Positions 63,596-64,000 of a stretch of 64,000 nt of DNA are shown piece by piece. This DNA is from CAZDDI01 sp964504195. Lineage in GTDB: Bacteria; Chloroflexota; Anaerolineae; B4-G1; SLSP01. Under the pieces are notes generated by a model, which saw only the letters and a list, made by a program, of their open reading frames with translations, made no database searches and was not told where the DNA came from. Location: contig CAZDDI010000001.1 of assembly GCA_964504195.1 (NCBI GenBank), forward strand, positions 186,001-250,000. Direction: 5' to 3'. The stretch's first letter is position 1. Each line of letters starts with the position of its first letter. The translations under genes and the position numbers were made by a program.

Positions 63596-64000
63596 ACTTG
63601 CACCTCGCGGATTATATACTGCAAACGGGTAGGTTTTAGACTTTTCCTAAGCATAACGCAAGCTGCCACCTGGGCTGATTCTTACCGCCAAGTTTGCCAA
63701 GATGCTTTTCTTTTTTTCTCTTCTTGGCTCCTTGGCGGGCTTGGCGGTGTAATCTGACCCGCTAAGCACATTCAGAGGCAGTTTCAAAAAGTCCAGATTC
63801 AGGTGGTCCCGCCCGAACTTTCGTCTCCTACCGGCTCAGGCGGGACCGGGCTTCTTTGGCCGGCATCCGGTGATGCGCGACCGGGACCCGGTCTGGAGTT
63901 CCCTCAGCAGCCGGCACGGGCCGCCGGAACCCGGCTGGCGCCGCCCCCAGTGGGGCGGGATGGTTCAGCCGCCGCCGGCGACAGTGACAGGCCAGGCTCC
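63596..64000. other. Gene-free right end
   Basis: About 405 bases upstream of NACHT gene 2. It holds the REP-like palindrome and a 9-base stem GGTCCCGCC/GGCGGGACC (63805-63813, 63839-63847), then very GC-rich sequence to the edge. TATATACT at about 63614 on the plus strand (AGTATATA on the minus) could belong to the promoter of NACHT gene 2. No convincing gene is seen, though one could enter from the right. Confidence 0.4.
63682..63752. repeat. REP-like palindrome (CCGCCAAG / CTTGGCGG)
   Basis: TTACCGCCAAG (63682-63692) and CTTGGCGGTGTAA (63740-63752) form the ends, with further TGCCAAG and CTTGGCGGG repeats inside around a T-rich loop. Elements of this look occur as dispersed intergenic repeats in several phyla. 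Confidence 0.55.

Overview
No database search was run; all calls come from reading the sequence and its translations. The window looks like DNA from a Chloroflexota bacterium (moderate confidence). The reasons are large STAND/NACHT proteins fused to formylglycine-enzyme-like domains, AAA/caspase/Ser-Thr-kinase fusions, and a GC-rich set of plasmid-type genes. Nearly every gene is on the minus strand; only queC and the YhhQ-type transporter gene are on the plus strand.

Region 1 (1-23.6 kb, moderate GC) reads as a defence and DNA-modification island. The left edge cuts a gene that looks like DpdA, the enzyme that inserts 7-deazaguanine into DNA. Upstream of it in one leftward operon are an AAA-SIR2-caspase fusion, a Ser/Thr kinase-ATPase fusion, a giant DpdJ-like helicase with a C-terminal nuclease, a NUDIX protein and an NB-ARC/TPR protein. 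A second leftward operon encodes an Xre regulator, a NERD-helicase, a TPR-cold-shock protein and an XPD/DinG-like helicase. A DUF6884 (YaaA-like) gene, queC and a YhhQ-type preQ0/queuosine-precursor transporter complete the island. The last two would supply preQ0 to a Dpd system.

Region 2 (23.8-28.5 kb) is a junction zone: a PHP-type DNA polymerase III alpha gene, a helix-turn-helix gene, a truncated tRNA-Lys, a decayed IS1634-like element and a tRNA-Gln 3' half next to a tyrosine integrase. The orientation of the tRNA-Gln fragment puts the integrated element to its right.

Region 3 (28.5-57.4 kb, visibly GC-rich) is a mobile replicon with about 37 leftward genes. It encodes RecD2, RadC, SSB, an ERF annealing protein, a DnaN-like clamp, two DNA methyltransferases, a Cas4/RecB-like nuclease, a RNase III-like protein, an ArdC-like protein, a macrodomain protein, a PP-loop (DndC/PAPS-reductase-like) protein and a MoxR/VWA pair. 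Many short genes there are unrecognised. Eighteen genes start behind the same leader, built from ACCTGAA repeats merging into an AAAGGAG ribosome site, often preceded by a GC-rich hairpin. A duplicated block of about 160 bp (42.3 and 56.6 kb) sits upstream of the two main gene strings, and an array of eight 20-21 bp iteron-like repeats lies at 42.83-42.99 kb. No phage structural gene, relaxase or secretion system was seen.

Region 4 (57.5-64 kb) holds two tandem NACHT genes with C-terminal FGE/C-type-lectin-like domains. Their 3' ends show a pattern expected of diversity-generating retroelement (DGR) targets: a seven-codon stretch that differs only at codon positions 1 and 2, followed by about 145 bp of near-identical DNA that crosses the stop codons. 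No reverse transcriptase lies in the window.

The best leads are the candidate DGR-diversified NACHT sensors, the ACCTGAA leader system of the replicon, and the Dpd-like island with cell-death-type effectors.
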